Positions 44,636 through 56,750 of a stretch of 64,000 bases of DNA are shown here, piece after piece (the first letter of the stretch is position 1; every line of letters begins with the position of its first letter). The notes beneath the pieces are model-generated. The model did no database searches and had not been told where the DNA came from. It was given only the letters and a program-made list of their open reading frames with translations. The translations under genes and the position numbers were made by a program. The stretch spans positions 1,075,130 through 1,139,129 of the forward strand of contig NC_033633.1 in assembly GCF_001540865.1 (NCBI RefSeq), written 5' to 3'. Origin of the DNA: Ananas comosus (lineage: Eukaryota; Streptophyta; Magnoliopsida; Poales; Bromeliaceae).

Positions 44636-46197
44636 GTAAGTCCTAATTGAACTCTATGTAATTGAAAAGATGCTTCATTGTTGTTTACTTTGTTTGCTCT
44701 CCTCAAATTCTACTCCATATTCTATTCATCTTTCTATTGGTTGTTAACAATCTATTATACTTCTACTTTTTCTTCTTATGTATTCAATTTTTCCACTCGA
44801 TTAAAAAGGTGACAAAAAAAATAAAGGCACAAATTTATTGTTTTTAAAGAAAATCCTTTGTAGAATTAGCAGATTGCATATTTCCATTTGGAAGGCATTA
44901 CAAAACTTAAATTTAGGCTTCCCTTTGATTTGGCCTCATTATTGTTGTCACTTTTCATCATCATCATTATTCTCATTCCATACTTCTCCATCAGTATTTG
45001 ATTTTGACATTAATGCAGCATTTAAGATAAGCTAGAATCTCTCTTGATTTCACATGTCTGCTGCAACCTGCTGCTGCCGTCTTTCGCAATTGAAGCATCA
45101 ATTTCATTGCTGGAGGCTCCAATTATGTTGGATCAAGCTCCCCCGCTACTGCTGCAATTTTGCTGCTGCAGATTGCAACTGCAGGCTATTGCTGCTGCTA
45201 CCTGTAGCAAAGTTTCAATTTGGTCCTTGAGCTATCAATTTTGGTGTTTAAATTTTTGAACTTTAAAATAGTTGCACTTTAATCCTCAAATTCTTTAGTT
45301 TTTCCATACAAATCTTTAAACTTTTAAAATAGCTTCAATTTAAACATCTTCTGCCTTTTTATATAGTTTTATAATAAATTTTTTTACCAATATTCTGAAA
45401 ATTCTAAATCAAGAGGAGTTATAAACTCTTAAAAGGTAATTAACCAAAATTATTTAAATATTAAATATGACAACCATAGGCAAACAAAAGAGTGCAAGTT
45501 TTCTTTAAAGAAAATTTATGTATAATACTTGAACAATTAAAAATAGCTAAATATGCAGCTAAAGAAGCGGCAGCAACAGTTTGGTAGCAAATGAAAAAAA
45601 ACCCATTAAATAAAATTCTAATCTTTTTTTTTTTTTTAAGGTTTTTACTTAAAATTGAATATACTAGAAGAAGAAGCAGCATCATAATATACTTCTTCTT
45701 CTTTTTTTTTTTTTCTTAGGATAGTTTGCGATTAAAATTTTAATGCATACATAAAGAACGAATAACAAATTTATTATCAAAGGAATAATAAACAAAAATT
45801 AAAGAAGTAGATGGGAATAAGAGCCTTTCTTTCAAATTATTATCAATTGTAGGACATATGAACAGCAAATGCATGGCACTAAAAATAATTTAGACCACTT
45901 CCTATAGTGTTCGAAACTTGAAGCCATAAACCTTAAAATAATAGCTAAATTAATTAAGCCCTCATGGTTTACATATTCTGTAGAAACATGATATAAGATT
46001 TCTACTTATTTTCAAATTTTTGCCAAATTTTTGTGGTCGCCATTTTCTACTTATTCTCACTATTGTCTTTCTTCTATGCTAACTTAAATGAAAAGATTGA
46101 CTTTACTGCTTATTTTCTTGCATTGCTTTCAATTTGGATATCCGAATTGCTTATTCTGTTTTTTCCTTTTTAATTAGTTCTATTATATTTCTCTCAG

Positions 46198-46263
46198 GAC
46201 ATTAACGACACTTCGGACGGTTGTTCTGTGTCTCTTTGCTGTTGCTTTGCTTCCCGTGCTCCT
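46198..46263 (+). other. Exon-like cassette, copy 2 (diverged)
   Basis: 66 bases between TTTCTCTCAG and GTAAGTCC; same flanks (TTTTTCCTTTTTAATTA upstream, TAATTCAA downstream) as the other two cassettes, but the interior is more diverged and the reading frame is not conserved. Confidence 0.35.
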
Positions 46264-46468
46264 GTAAGTCCTAATTCAATCCCGTGCTTTTAAAACAATT
46301 TAATGTATTGACTATTAGATATTTAGTTTTTATTTATTTATTTATTTTTGCCTACAATGAGTTCTGTAAACTTGTTCATAGTAATTTTTTTGCATTTAAT
46401 CTTACATTGTCTGTGTCTTGCCAATTTATACCAGTAAAATAATTTAAGTGTAAAAAGTGCAATGTGTA

Positions 46469-49400
46469 TGTAAGGTACCGGACTTATAAAATTATAAAGT
46501 TACGGTGTCCATTTGGTTTGAAAGCTATTTGAATGATTCCGGTGAGGTTGCGGTAGAATGTAATATACCGGATTTTAAATATAAAAATAAAAATAAATAA
46601 AAATAGTGTGAGATACTATTTTTATTGGATTTAGAAGAGTAAAACATAAGTCAGAAGTGACTTGTGCTGAAATCGGAATGAAAACAGAAGATCTAGAATT
46701 TTCTGTTGGAAACGGGACAGATAAATAGGCAGAAAATGCACAGTCTCAGAAAATTATGAAAATTGGAGGATAAGCCAGAAATATTTTTATGAGGCTAGAT
46801 TTAAGGTTTCTGAGAGTACGATTGTGACCCAACCCGAGAATTTGATACGGTTTGGGATCTTGGTTGCTCCTGGTTGGAGTGTGTGCGAATTCCCAAGTGA
46901 GAATTTCGCCCCAGTTGTGATTGGGTCTACGCTTGCGAGCGAGAGGCGCTACGCATATGTTGAGATGGGTTTAGGCTGTAGGCCTACGTAGTATTGGTGG
47001 CCTTTGGCTCACCTGTGAAAAACCGAGGAAAGTGATTTGGCGAGTAGCCTTATTGGGGAGTTTGACTTGAGTTCACGAACGATGTGCTCGTGTGAGTCGT
47101 TGCGAAAGTGGTATGATGTTGACCGTGGCATATGGTATTAGGTAATGAGGTGCTCTTGGCGAGGCCTTGAGCTAATGGCCAGCCACGTAGAAGTGGAATT
47201 GGGATGCGCCGAGGTGGGCCATCTCACGTCAAAGTTAAGGGCTAGTGCAGAATTAAAGCACTTATGATGAAGCGGTGCACCGGTGATATTGCTTTTAGGC
47301 AATGTCGGTGATTGATTTGGAATGCATTCCCTGAAGGGGAAGTAAATGCAAGGAAGAGTTCTTGCTTGTCAAGTGGCAAGTGGTGTTGGAGAGCGTAGAG
47401 TCATCGAGTTTCGACTTGCACTACCACATAGAGTGACGGAGACCGTAATTTACTTTGTGAGGTGTGCCTTGCAAAGTTGGATGCATTTGGTATCATGAGC
47501 TCCGTAGTAGTCCTTTTGGATAGTTCCGATGAGTGAAAGGCCACTCCGAAATGCAAAAGTGCATTGGAACCCTCGACTATTTGATAAGTTGAGTTGGGGT
47601 ATGAATTGGAATTGAAGTGAGATAGTTTCGAGGACGAAACTCTTTTTAAGGAGGGGAGGATGTAAAGTACCGGACTTCTAAAATTATAAAGTTACGGTGT
47701 CCATTTGGTTTGAAAGCTATTTGAATGATTCCGGTGAGGTTGCGGTGGAATGTAATATACCGGATTTTAAATATAAAAATAAAAATAAATAAAAATAGTG
47801 TGAGATACTATTTTTATTGGATTTAGAAGAGTAAAATATAAGTCAGAAGTGACTTGTGCTGAAATCGGAATGAAAACAGAAGATCTAGAATTTTCTGTTG
47901 GAAACGGGACAGATAAATAGGCAGAAAATGCACAGTCTCAGAAAATTATGAAAATTGGAGGATAAGCCAGAAATATTTTTATGAGGCTAGATTTAAGATT
48001 TCATATTTTTCTGACACCCGTAGAGTGAGAAATAAAATCCGAAAGCTATCTGATAAAGATTGCAGTTCGGTACAGTTTTCAGTGACCAAACGGGGTCGAA
48101 ACTGAACCAGTGATCGTCAGCTTGTTAAGTTAAGTAAAACCGAACATGACTGTCAAGTTTGAGCTCAAACGGAGATTCAGGGAGCTCCGGCGAAAGTTAT
48201 CAGATTTTAAGCTGCCTGGAGGTGAATAGTGTTGGGGTGTAATTAAATAGAAGCATGATGCTTCTTCTTCCTCCTTCAGCCGTGCACACCCACACACACC
48301 TCACGCACACATGGAGAGAGGAGAGAAACTCTCCTTTCTCTCTCTAGAGATCTCTCTCATTTCTCTATATCTCTCGCTCAAATTCGCGGGGTTGGTGGAG
48401 AATATGCTTGCGAACGCGTTGGAGGCGACGGATTGAGCTTTCGTGCGCCCGTTGGAGCGGTGTGTTGTCGTCGCGGCGTTCACATTGAGGTAAGCTTTTA
48501 GGATTTGGCTTAATCCTTAGCTTTAAGTATTCTAATAGCCTCTAATGAGCTTTGTTAGCATGTTGATCCATTTAATTTTGGATTATTTTGAGGTTAATTG
48601 CATATTAGGGCTCCGAATGGGGTTTTGTAAAATATGAGGGTTTGATCTAATTTGACCCTTCGTAAACCTAATTGCTAGGTAACGAAACGCGTTGGCGAAG
48701 ACGGTTCGGCAATCCGACGAGCCGTTACAAAGTTATTAAAGAAATGGACGTTTAGGCTTCGGGTCCGCCGGGAGGGCCGAGGCGACATCGTAAATTCATG
48801 AAAATGGATTTGAAGCATCGTGGCACATAACCGAAGACCTTTAATTTTCGGATCGTGAATTGGAGGCCGTTCGGGTGGTCGCGTGAGAGATCGGGCCAAA
48901 CCGGGTGCCGGGTGCCGCGGGAGGCCGATTGCAAGTGTCGACAAGCAATCGGAATGCGAAATGAGGTGGGTTGTGCTTACCGAAGCGACTAGGTCGCCCT
49001 TTATGTTTAAGAAACATACGAATTCACATTGATGCATATAGTTGTATTGGTAGGCTTACATGATAATATGAATGCTTGAAACATATTATGTAGTTGATAT
49101 TACCTACCAATGAGATGAAATGTATAATGAATTAAATGCTAAAAGAATGCATGAGATGCTAAGTATAGACTACTTTGGATGATGATTATATGTATGTTGA
49201 CATATCATGTGATGCTAGTAATATATGTGCATGATGACATGTTGTGAATTAACATATTGTGGATTATGTTAAATAGAAACATATACATGATGACATATAT
49301 TGCATATGATAGAAGAATTATACATGTTGCCATATTGTGGAACATAGTGGATGAATTATGCATGTTGAACTTGGTCGATTAGAGAAATTGACATTGGAAA

Positions 49401-50917
49401 ACAAGAACACATCGAGTGGCATTAATGTAGTGTATTTGACACTAGAGGTTTGAGAACCTAGGGATAGGTGAATCCCTTAGAAAATGCCTTGTGGATAAAG
49501 AACTTAGTAAACCTAAGTACCCTCACATGGAGAGGTTGTCGATGAGTTATTGAGACATTGACTCTAGTTGTAGAGCATCCTCACTTGGAGAGGATTTGAT
49601 TGGGTCGTTGACTCTAGTTGTAGAGCATCCTCACTTGGAGAGGATTTGATTGGGTTGTGGACCCTAGTTGTAGAGTATCCTCACTTGGAGAGGATAGATC
49701 TAGCTCACAGTCTGCGTTTGGGATGGTATAGCCATCCAATCCCCACATGGAGGGGATTGTCGTCGAGTACTCCGGAGTGTCGTGCGACTAGGACCACTTG
49801 GAGGTCCGGACCACATGGAGGTCCGCAGACGGTCCCGGGCTTGGGTGCACTTGGAGCTCCCTCCCCACTTTGGGATTGAAAGGTGAGTTATTGGCGAACC
49901 CTAGGGCTTCGCTACAGATTGGGTAAAAGAACAGTGAACAATGCCATTGAACATTATTATTCGAACATGGATCGAATTTGTTAGCATGATAGTAAACCTT
50001 TACTATTTGATGCATGGTATGAGTTTTAGTTGCATCCCAGTTGAGTGGATTTAGGGCCGAGGTGCATGTGAGACATCCTTCACCTTGAGCCTGGCTTTGT
50101 GCGGTATTCCGCGTATGATTGACTCAAGACCGGGTCGAGTGGATAGCTTATGAAAGCAGGTTAAACCTTATGAGCAGAATTGTAATTGACAAGAATCTAA
50201 AATAGAGGAAAACTTAGAAGTCAATTAGTGGAACTGTGAATAACAGGAATAAAAGTAGTATCGATTGAACTACTAGTTAGTTGCATGGTTGCATAAACTG
50301 CATGAATTTCATATTGCATTTTGTGAGGCACAACATGTATTTCAATACTTGAATATATGTATCTGTTGGATATCTGTTGGACTAACATGTTGCAGGGCCT
50401 CCTTAGACCTATTGGTCGAGCTTTTCCCTTGGGTGGCCGTACCCACTGGGAACCATGGAGTTGGTTCTCACCCCACGTTGTTTTGGGGTGTTACAGGTTC
50501 GCACATGAGCGGCGCAACGGCGCGAGGCGAGGGCGTAGCTCCATAGATAGCGCCCTACCCCAGAGACCAGAGATAGAGGTACCCCGAGTCGGCATAGCCT
50601 AGGGGTAGAGGGAAAAGAAAAAAAGCAAACTTGTATTAATATTGCGATCATTGATTGTATTTGGAAGAAAATATAATGTAATAATGCTAATGTGATGTAA
50701 AAATGAATCTAATGAATGCTTGTAATAACATAGGATGTGTTATGTTGTTTGATACCTTCCTTATGCAATCTTGCTTGAATACTGTTCCTGGTTGGAACTT
50801 CTTGTACTTGTATTGATTGCGACGCCTAGGACGTACAGGGGAGACTCTGTCCGTTCGGCGGTCTGTCGGCGGCGCCGCGACCTCGGCCAAATAGGCGGGT
50901 GGTTGCGGGTCGTGACA
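46469..50917 (+). mobile_element. Internally deleted Ty3/gypsy-type LTR retrotransposon
   Basis: Layout: 46469-46805 is the first 337 bp of the LTR; 46806-47660 is the 3' end of the internal region; 47661-50917 is a complete 3257-bp 3' LTR (TGTAAAGTACC...GTCGTGACA). The internal piece ends TTTCGAGGACGAAACTC and then the polypurine tract AAGGAGGGGAGGA, the usual end of plant Ty3/gypsy elements, probably Tekay/Del-like by its long LTR. GTGTA flanks both ends (46464-46468 and 50918-50922), so the outer ends are original and the loss happened inside: the rest of the 5' LTR, the primer-binding site, and all gag-pol. No coding capacity remains. Confidence 0.85.
47661..50917 (+). repeat. 3' LTR, 3.26 kb, with a 50-bp internal tandem repeat
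   Basis: Unusually long LTR. Three units of a 50-bp tandem repeat begin at 49561, 49611 and 49661 (ACTCTAGTTGTAGAGCATCC). An (GA/CT)-rich segment near 48310-48370 may be the promoter area. No protein frame is credible within it. Confidence 0.82.
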
Positions 50918-50922
50918 GTGTA

Positions 50923-52529
50923 ATAAATAAAAAAATAGGATCACGAAAAAAATTAATTTTAGCTTGATATTATATTGACAACACCGTTTTTAGTCGAAAC
51001 TACATGGAATATGGATCAGATAATGGATTGGTCATTTTGGATTCTGTGTTTCAAAGCTTTGATATTGTGGTCTTGAGAAGGAGTTGATAGATGTGCATAG
51101 TGAGTCTACTCCCCAATAAACTCGAGCTTAATACGACATGAAGATTACAATCTCAATGAGTTTAACAACCAAATACTTACCATAATATCTTACAATCTGA
51201 ATTTGATGGAATGATTCATAACCTTTTTTTTTCTCTATTCTAAATAATCTTTTTATTCCTTTACTCTTTAGGAAAACATAAGTAAGTGTTTTTTTCCCCT
51301 TTTTTGTTCTTTTTTAGCCAAAAATTTCTTCCAGTGCTATTACATTTCTTGGTTCTGATACTTTAGCTACACATTTGGAATTCAACTTAGCCCTTCTATA
51401 AAACTGAAGCCACAAAGATATTGTTTTTAAAGAAATATAGCATTTTTGGAGGTTAAAGTGGTCATTTCATAGAAGAAAATGATACGAAAACTCGCTGTCG
51501 TTTTGAATTCTATATTAAGTAATACTATATCCACTAACACTCCTAAAACTTTTTCCACTAAAAATTACTAGCTGTTTCCTCGCAAAAGTTAAATATATCA
51601 ACTTAATAGTTATAAGTTCGAAGTCTAATTACTTCATATTTCCAACTAAATTTATTTCTAAAATAAATGAAAAAAATATAAAGCATGCGACCATTAATTC
51701 TCTTAAAAAAAAATTATGGATAAATTGACCACAGTTATCATACTAATTTTTAACAATTAAATGTTAAAGATCATTTCATTTACCACAAACTGACTTTTGA
51801 GGTTAAAAAGACCCCTTTGCGTATATTGCTTTGCAGCTTTTTTTTGGTTATATTTTTATTATCTATAAATGAATGAAAGTTTAGATAATTCCGATGCACT
51901 TGACTCGCATCCTTTTACTTAATTACCACCTAATTGTTGTTAACCAAACCCAGCCCAAAATGAACAAAAGTACCACTACAAGCCCATTCTTAGCTTAATG
52001 GGCCCACCAAGATCTGCCCCTATTTTGTAGTTGATGCCATAACCCTAAGAACTGTTCAATCATTGATATTATGAGCTTACTAACTTTGCCCACTAGAAAA
52101 AGTCTTTTTTTTTTTTTAAATAGACATAGTAAGGTAATATGTTATACATTTTATTCAATTTTTTAAAAATAAATTTAACAAAAAATATAAAACAATTAGA
52201 ATTTAAATTTAAGATTTGTGTCTAATTAAAATTTTAGGATTAAATTTTTTAATACCCTTCTGCAAAGGATGTAATTTTAATAGATGCCCTTCCAAATTGA
52301 AAAATAATATTAGTCTCCTTATATATAGAAAAAAAAAATAGAATTTAAGCTTGGGATTTGAAGGAATATTAGTCTCCTTATATATATAAAGATATTAGTA
52401 CTATTTTAAATTTTGAATGGTATTGTATTAGGTAGAGTAAAAACGTTTTACTCTATTTATTTGTTTATAGTAATAAATAGGCTGCAATAATATTTTTTTT
52501 TATAATTTTGTCGAAAAATCAAAAAAACT
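50923..52529. other. AT-rich spacer with a decayed SINE
   Basis: No gene. A SINE-like block at about 51581-51714 keeps a box B-like AAGTTCGAAGTCTAATT, the TTTCCAACTAAATTTATTTC body and an A-rich tail. 52260-52400 contains a short repeat of ATTAGTCTCCTTATATATA. Confidence 0.5.
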
Positions 52530-54592
52530 ACAACATACCTACTAGATTGCTTAAAGATTTGACATCAGATCAGACATAAATCAAAAGAATTTCAGCAGGC
52601 TAAAAAGAAGCAAACACCAGAAAAAATAAATGTAACATATAGTAGTTAAGGACAATGGAGATTATGATATAAAGTTAGGGTTAAACGAGTAGATAGAAAC
52701 TGCTTCAATCAGTTTAAAGTCGATCAAATGACAAATGTTGGATCTTGGCATTAATGTTATTGAGAGTTGGAGGAACCATAAGGAAATAAAAGGTTGATTC
52801 TAGCGATTACAAAAATAGTGGGTCATTCCATTTCAACTTCGCAATGAGGTTAATTTCCAATTATTATAGGATTGAAAATAGAAGGTTGATTCTAGCGGTT
52901 ACAAAAAATAATGGGACATTCCATTTCAACTCGGCACTGATATTAATTTCCAAGTATTATAGGATTGAATTCGGTTTTGAAAGATTTGTTAAACTGCTTT
53001 CCTCTGGAATGAGACTCATTTAGGATGACTTCCACACCATACTGCAAGTACGGGCATCGATTTCTTCCGACTAACGTTTCACGATCCAAATCCATTCAAC
53101 AACATTAAAATTTTCGATTTAAACACCGAGATCCAGAACTACCTAGCGCACATATCTTAGGTAGTTACTGCTCTCAGGATTATAGTATGGCATTGTTATA
53201 GTTTCTCTTTTAAGTGATAGCTTTGTGAAAAGATGTATAGAATGAAAGGTTGATTGAAGGTCTTACCGTAATAGAGTGCAAAGGGGTTCCATTCTACTTC
53301 ATAAAAGAAACTCGGAGGGTGGTAAACAAACTACACAACAATTTAAAGATTTTTTTGAAAAAAAAGTAGTACAACATAAAGTATAAAAAAAAAAACTAAT
53401 GTACCAAAGAGTAATTAAGCCTAATTTGGTCTTTTAGCTTCTTTATTTTAATTTTCATGATTTAAATTTGTAACATAACACTTGGCTTAAAAGCTCGCAA
53501 AACAGAAAAGTTATCATTTTCTTCTTTTCATTATGATAATCTATTAGGTATTTTTGAACTTCATAATTGATCTTTCAAATTTTATCAACAATCATATTTC
53601 AAGTGTATTCTTATCTTTGATATAAGAATGATAGATCATAACTACTAGATTTCATTCTTCTGTACTTGATATCTATCATTTTCCTTTGGTTTTATACTAA
53701 GTCCTACTATTGAGTAGTATTTTCTTTTTAGAATAGGTTGATTTAGTGTCAGATGGATTATGCTACAATATATAGAGAAAGACGAAAATTTCGAAAGTTT
53801 GTTCTTGATAATCGCCAAAACAGTCGGGGGATCTCTGCCACAGTTAATTCAAATTACACTGACGATACTCTGCCTTTGGATTATGAGACCTCACTTACTT
53901 TGTTCAGCAAACGGAAAAAAATCTCAAAAAGCAACAATTTAACAGTTGGTGATCTTCATGCATAACATGAATCTATTGGCAGTTTAAAACGGAAAAGAAT
54001 CTCAAAAAGCAGCAATTTAACAGTTGGTGATCTTGGTGCACAACATGAATCTATTGGCAGTTCATCTCAAAGTACAATTCATAGAGGGCAAGACATAGAA
54101 CAATCAAACCTTGGAATGCAAGAATATGAGTGTCAATCATGTGGGGCTGTACTTTGGTACGACGAAAGAATCAAATCTTGCAACGAAAATACTCTTCGCT
54201 TTTCAATTTGCTGTTCCGACGACAAAGTTGTCATACCGCTTTTGCCTCAAACACCTGAAATATTAGACCATTTATTGGACTACAATGGTAGTAGTGAATC
54301 AACGAAATTTAGAGAAAATATTCGTGTCTACAATTCTATGTTTGCATTTACATCGATTGGGGCAAAAATTGATAATGAAATTAATAGAAAACCTGGCCCT
54401 TACGTATTCAGAATATCCGGGCAAAATCACCACAGAGTGGGTTCTTTACTTCCTGTTGATGGAGAACGTCCGAAATTTGCCCAATTATACATTTATGACA
54501 CAGAAAATGAAATCGATAATAGAATAAGATTATTTAATGCATCTGATGAATTGCAAAATATTGATAGAATTATTGTTGGCCAACTTGTAGAA
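52530..54592 (+). mobile_element. Helitron copy 1, truncated
   Basis: Collinear with 57741-60213 apart from small gaps (copy 1 lacks about 120 bases after 52730 and one of two 265-bp units). It holds the upstream region and the first part of the Rep gene, and homology ends at about 54592 where a different, LTR-like sequence starts. The Rep, HUH and helicase regions are absent. Helitron termini (TC and CTRR with hairpin) were not located. Confidence 0.75.
53753..54592 (+). pseudogene. Helitron Rep N-terminal region, truncated copy
   Basis: Begins MDYATIYRERRKFRKFVLDN. A 78-bp in-frame tandem duplication (about 53909-54065) introduces a TAA at 53963; the downstream part reads on in the same frame as MQEYECQSCGAVLWYDERIK from 54116. 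Two Cys pairs (CQSC and ICC) and the PYVFRISGQNHHRVGSLLP block are typical of plant Helitron replicase N-termini. The homology breaks off after IIVGQLVE, far short of the catalytic Rep motifs. Confidence 0.8.
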
Positions 54593-54898
54593 CGCAGCGA
54601 AAGTTTTCGGTTCGTACCTTTTTGCGGAAGCGATTCGAGCCAGATCGGATTGATTGATTTACGTGTCCTTGAATCTTCCTTGAAAATCTTCTAACTCTCC
54701 GAACTCGCGGTGGATCGAACTACAAACGAGCGCGATCGCAAATCCACCGTGCAAGTCCTTCTAGAATAATAGGTCAATGGAGGATGTGGTTTCTCTCTTT
54801 TTTCGTTCTTTCCGTATATTCCGTTATGTNAAAAAAAAAAAAAAATTCAGACGCTTTTCCGCTATCTTCTAAACTCAAAGGGACCCCGGGGCGTGACA
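54586..54898 (-). repeat. LTR fragment with an internal N
   Basis: On the minus strand it starts TGTCACGCCCCGGGGTCC, a start shared by many plant Ty3/gypsy LTRs and by the sequence beginning at 63944. It contains the single N at 54830 next to an A run. Its left neighbour is Helitron and its right neighbour an apyrase-like exon; the flanks (CAACT and GAGGA) do not match, so this is either two joined contigs or a rearranged insertion. Confidence 0.5.
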
Positions 54899-54985
54899 GA
54901 GGATCACCTCCTAAAGTACCAAGTGCATAATTTGCAGCAACCCAAGCATAGATTCCTTCATCATAACCTGTTTCCATCTCAGCAC
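54899..54985 (-). pseudogene. Apyrase (GDA1/CD39 NTPase) exon fragment
   Basis: On the minus strand the stretch reads GYDEGIYAWVAANYALGTLG and then GDP, the highly conserved apyrase region that precedes the phosphate-binding GGAS motif in GDA1/CD39 nucleoside phosphatases. It is cut exactly at the LTR edge at 54898, so the rest of the exon is missing. The residues upstream of GYDEG do not look like apyrase. It may be a gene fragment captured by a Helitron, or a remnant of a decayed gene. Confidence 0.6.
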
Positions 54986-55328
54986 ATTTCAGAAAAAAAT
55001 CCTAAAGACAAATTCTACTGAACTGAATGTTGCTGTGTGGAGATATAGATATGACTACACATAGATTTATTGTAAGAACCTTTCTTTAAGTTCTTTAACT
55101 TCCTTGCATAATTCTATCATGTTCTGGTTCTTTGTCTGCCATAGACCTCGCACCTGTTTTCAAGAGACATTTAGTAAATATCATAGACAAAAGCTCTTAA
55201 TAGCATCACAGTTGATAAATTCACATGTATATAAGGAAAGAAGAAAAGAATGTGCCATAATGGTATTAGATATAAATGATGATAAGGGTCCGATAGGTAT
55301 GCAGTGGGTTTTTCTTTGTTTAATTGTG

Positions 55329-55582
55329 TTATTTTGATAGTTCCTTTTCATTGTGAAATTTTTTAAGTCCAAATGTGTTACTTGAGTAGTAGCGTTATTG
55401 AATCCGAGGATGCTCCACAGAGGAAATTAGTCAATAATGTAGTTATGTCCAGGGGTTATTTTGATAGTTCCCTTTCATTGTGAACTTTTTACGTCCAAAT
55501 GTGTTACTTGAGTAGTAGTGTTATTGAATCCGAGGATGCTCCGCAGGGGAAATTAGTCAATAATGTAGTTATGTCCAGGGGT
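55329..55582. repeat. 127-bp tandem duplication
   Basis: Units 55329-55455 and 55456-55582 begin TTATTTTGATAGTTCC and end ATGTCCAGGGG, with a few differences. Confidence 0.88.
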
Positions 55583-56033
55583 GAATCATACAAAATTTTT
55601 GGAGAGGCACAGTGATTAATTTGATAATATTCTTCCTTTTTGTTCAGTTACAGAGGGCCAAAATATCACAATTATATTTACTGCAGCTATTAATTACACT
55701 AACTGTATAGTAGGGGGATAACAGAAAACATTATATGCTTCATTTTGTGTTTTTCGTACATCTGCAATCATTTGAAAAGGTTGTAGGGATGATTAATCAA
55801 AACATTACCAAGTCATAGTTGATGGAACTATATCATCATATCTTTTCTTTTTAAGAAAGTAGAACTTTTTTTAAAAAAAATAGTTTTACTTTTTAATGAT
55901 AGAGGGAGGGGTATTGCAAATATCAGGAGTTTAAAATTTGGGAACATCCTCCCTGTATGCAAGGTTCAAACCTTTTATATTCAACTTTCCCATAAGCCTA
56001 CTAATAGGATCCTTGCACACTGCTGGTTTGGAT

Positions 56034-56283
56034 CTTCACAACTCCTCCAATTAAGCTCCCTTCTCCCAAATACTCTGCTGCCAGCCAGCAGAGAAATGAG
56101 GGTAATTGGAGAAATTAGACGAAATTTGTTGCGAGGATGGAGTTCCTAGGTGGAGAAGAATTAAGTTAGAGTTCCACCAACACTCCAACTCAAGAAAGTG
56201 GAAACCAAGTAATCCACAATTACATCAATTATCACAATACTCTCAACATACCGAAATTTCAGCAAAGATATCAAATGTACACA
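56034..56283. repeat. Segment A, second copy
   Basis: Matches 42854-43098 almost base for base, e.g. CTCTGCTGCCAGCCAGCAGA and GAGGGTAATTGGAGAAATTA, with a few substitutions and a 5-6 base insertion. The two copies are 13 kb apart in the same orientation. Confidence 0.85.
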
Positions 56284-56685
56284 TAGCAGCTGTTATCTAG
56301 AGCCTTTTGCCACACAGCAATGTCACCCTTTTTATTGTATAGTTTGAAGCACAGGATTGCAAGCAATTTCTCTAATTTGTGAAAACCTTCTTTTGCATTA
56401 GTTTCTGCTTCCTTTTCTTTTATTTCTTTTTCGTTTCTAAAATTTTTCTACAGTTCAAACAAATTCCTTACACAACTTACTCTTTAACCGTCATCGTACA
56501 GTGATCAGGCAATTTGATCTATATCTATCTATACCTTATCATTACCTCATGAACTATAAACCTCTCTAAACTTCAATCTTATTTTTTCATAATATACTAT
56601 AATGTAAACTACTCTCCAGTTTGGAATTTGAACTGCTTATCTTATTGTTTCCTTTTTAATTAACTCTTTTTATATTTCTCTACAG

Positions 56686-56750
56686 AAACTGACGATGATT
56701 TGAAACAGTTGTTGTCGATCTATTTGCTGTTGCCTCACTTCCGTACTACT
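56686..56750 (+). other. Exon-like cassette, copy 3
   Basis: 65 bases between TTTCTCTACAG and GTAAGTCC; open phase TDDDLKQLLSIYLLLPHFRT. Differences from copy 1 (44571) include several amino-acid changes but no stop. Confidence 0.4.

Larger units (their letters stand above)
42081..46463. other. Mosaic of duplicated segments, no intact gene
   Basis: No protein gene recognised. It contains segment A (42854-43098, also at 56034-56283), a 133-bp tandem duplication (43179-43444) and two exon-like cassettes (44571-44635 and 46198-46263) related to one at 56686-56750. Probably parts of the same repeat family that carries the Helitron copies to the right, split from them by the Ty3 element at 46469. 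Confidence 0.5.

Noticed and set aside
48301..50944. Several frames of 60-120 codons in the long LTR
   Set aside because: They lie inside a complete LTR, on both strands, and show no recognisable protein.
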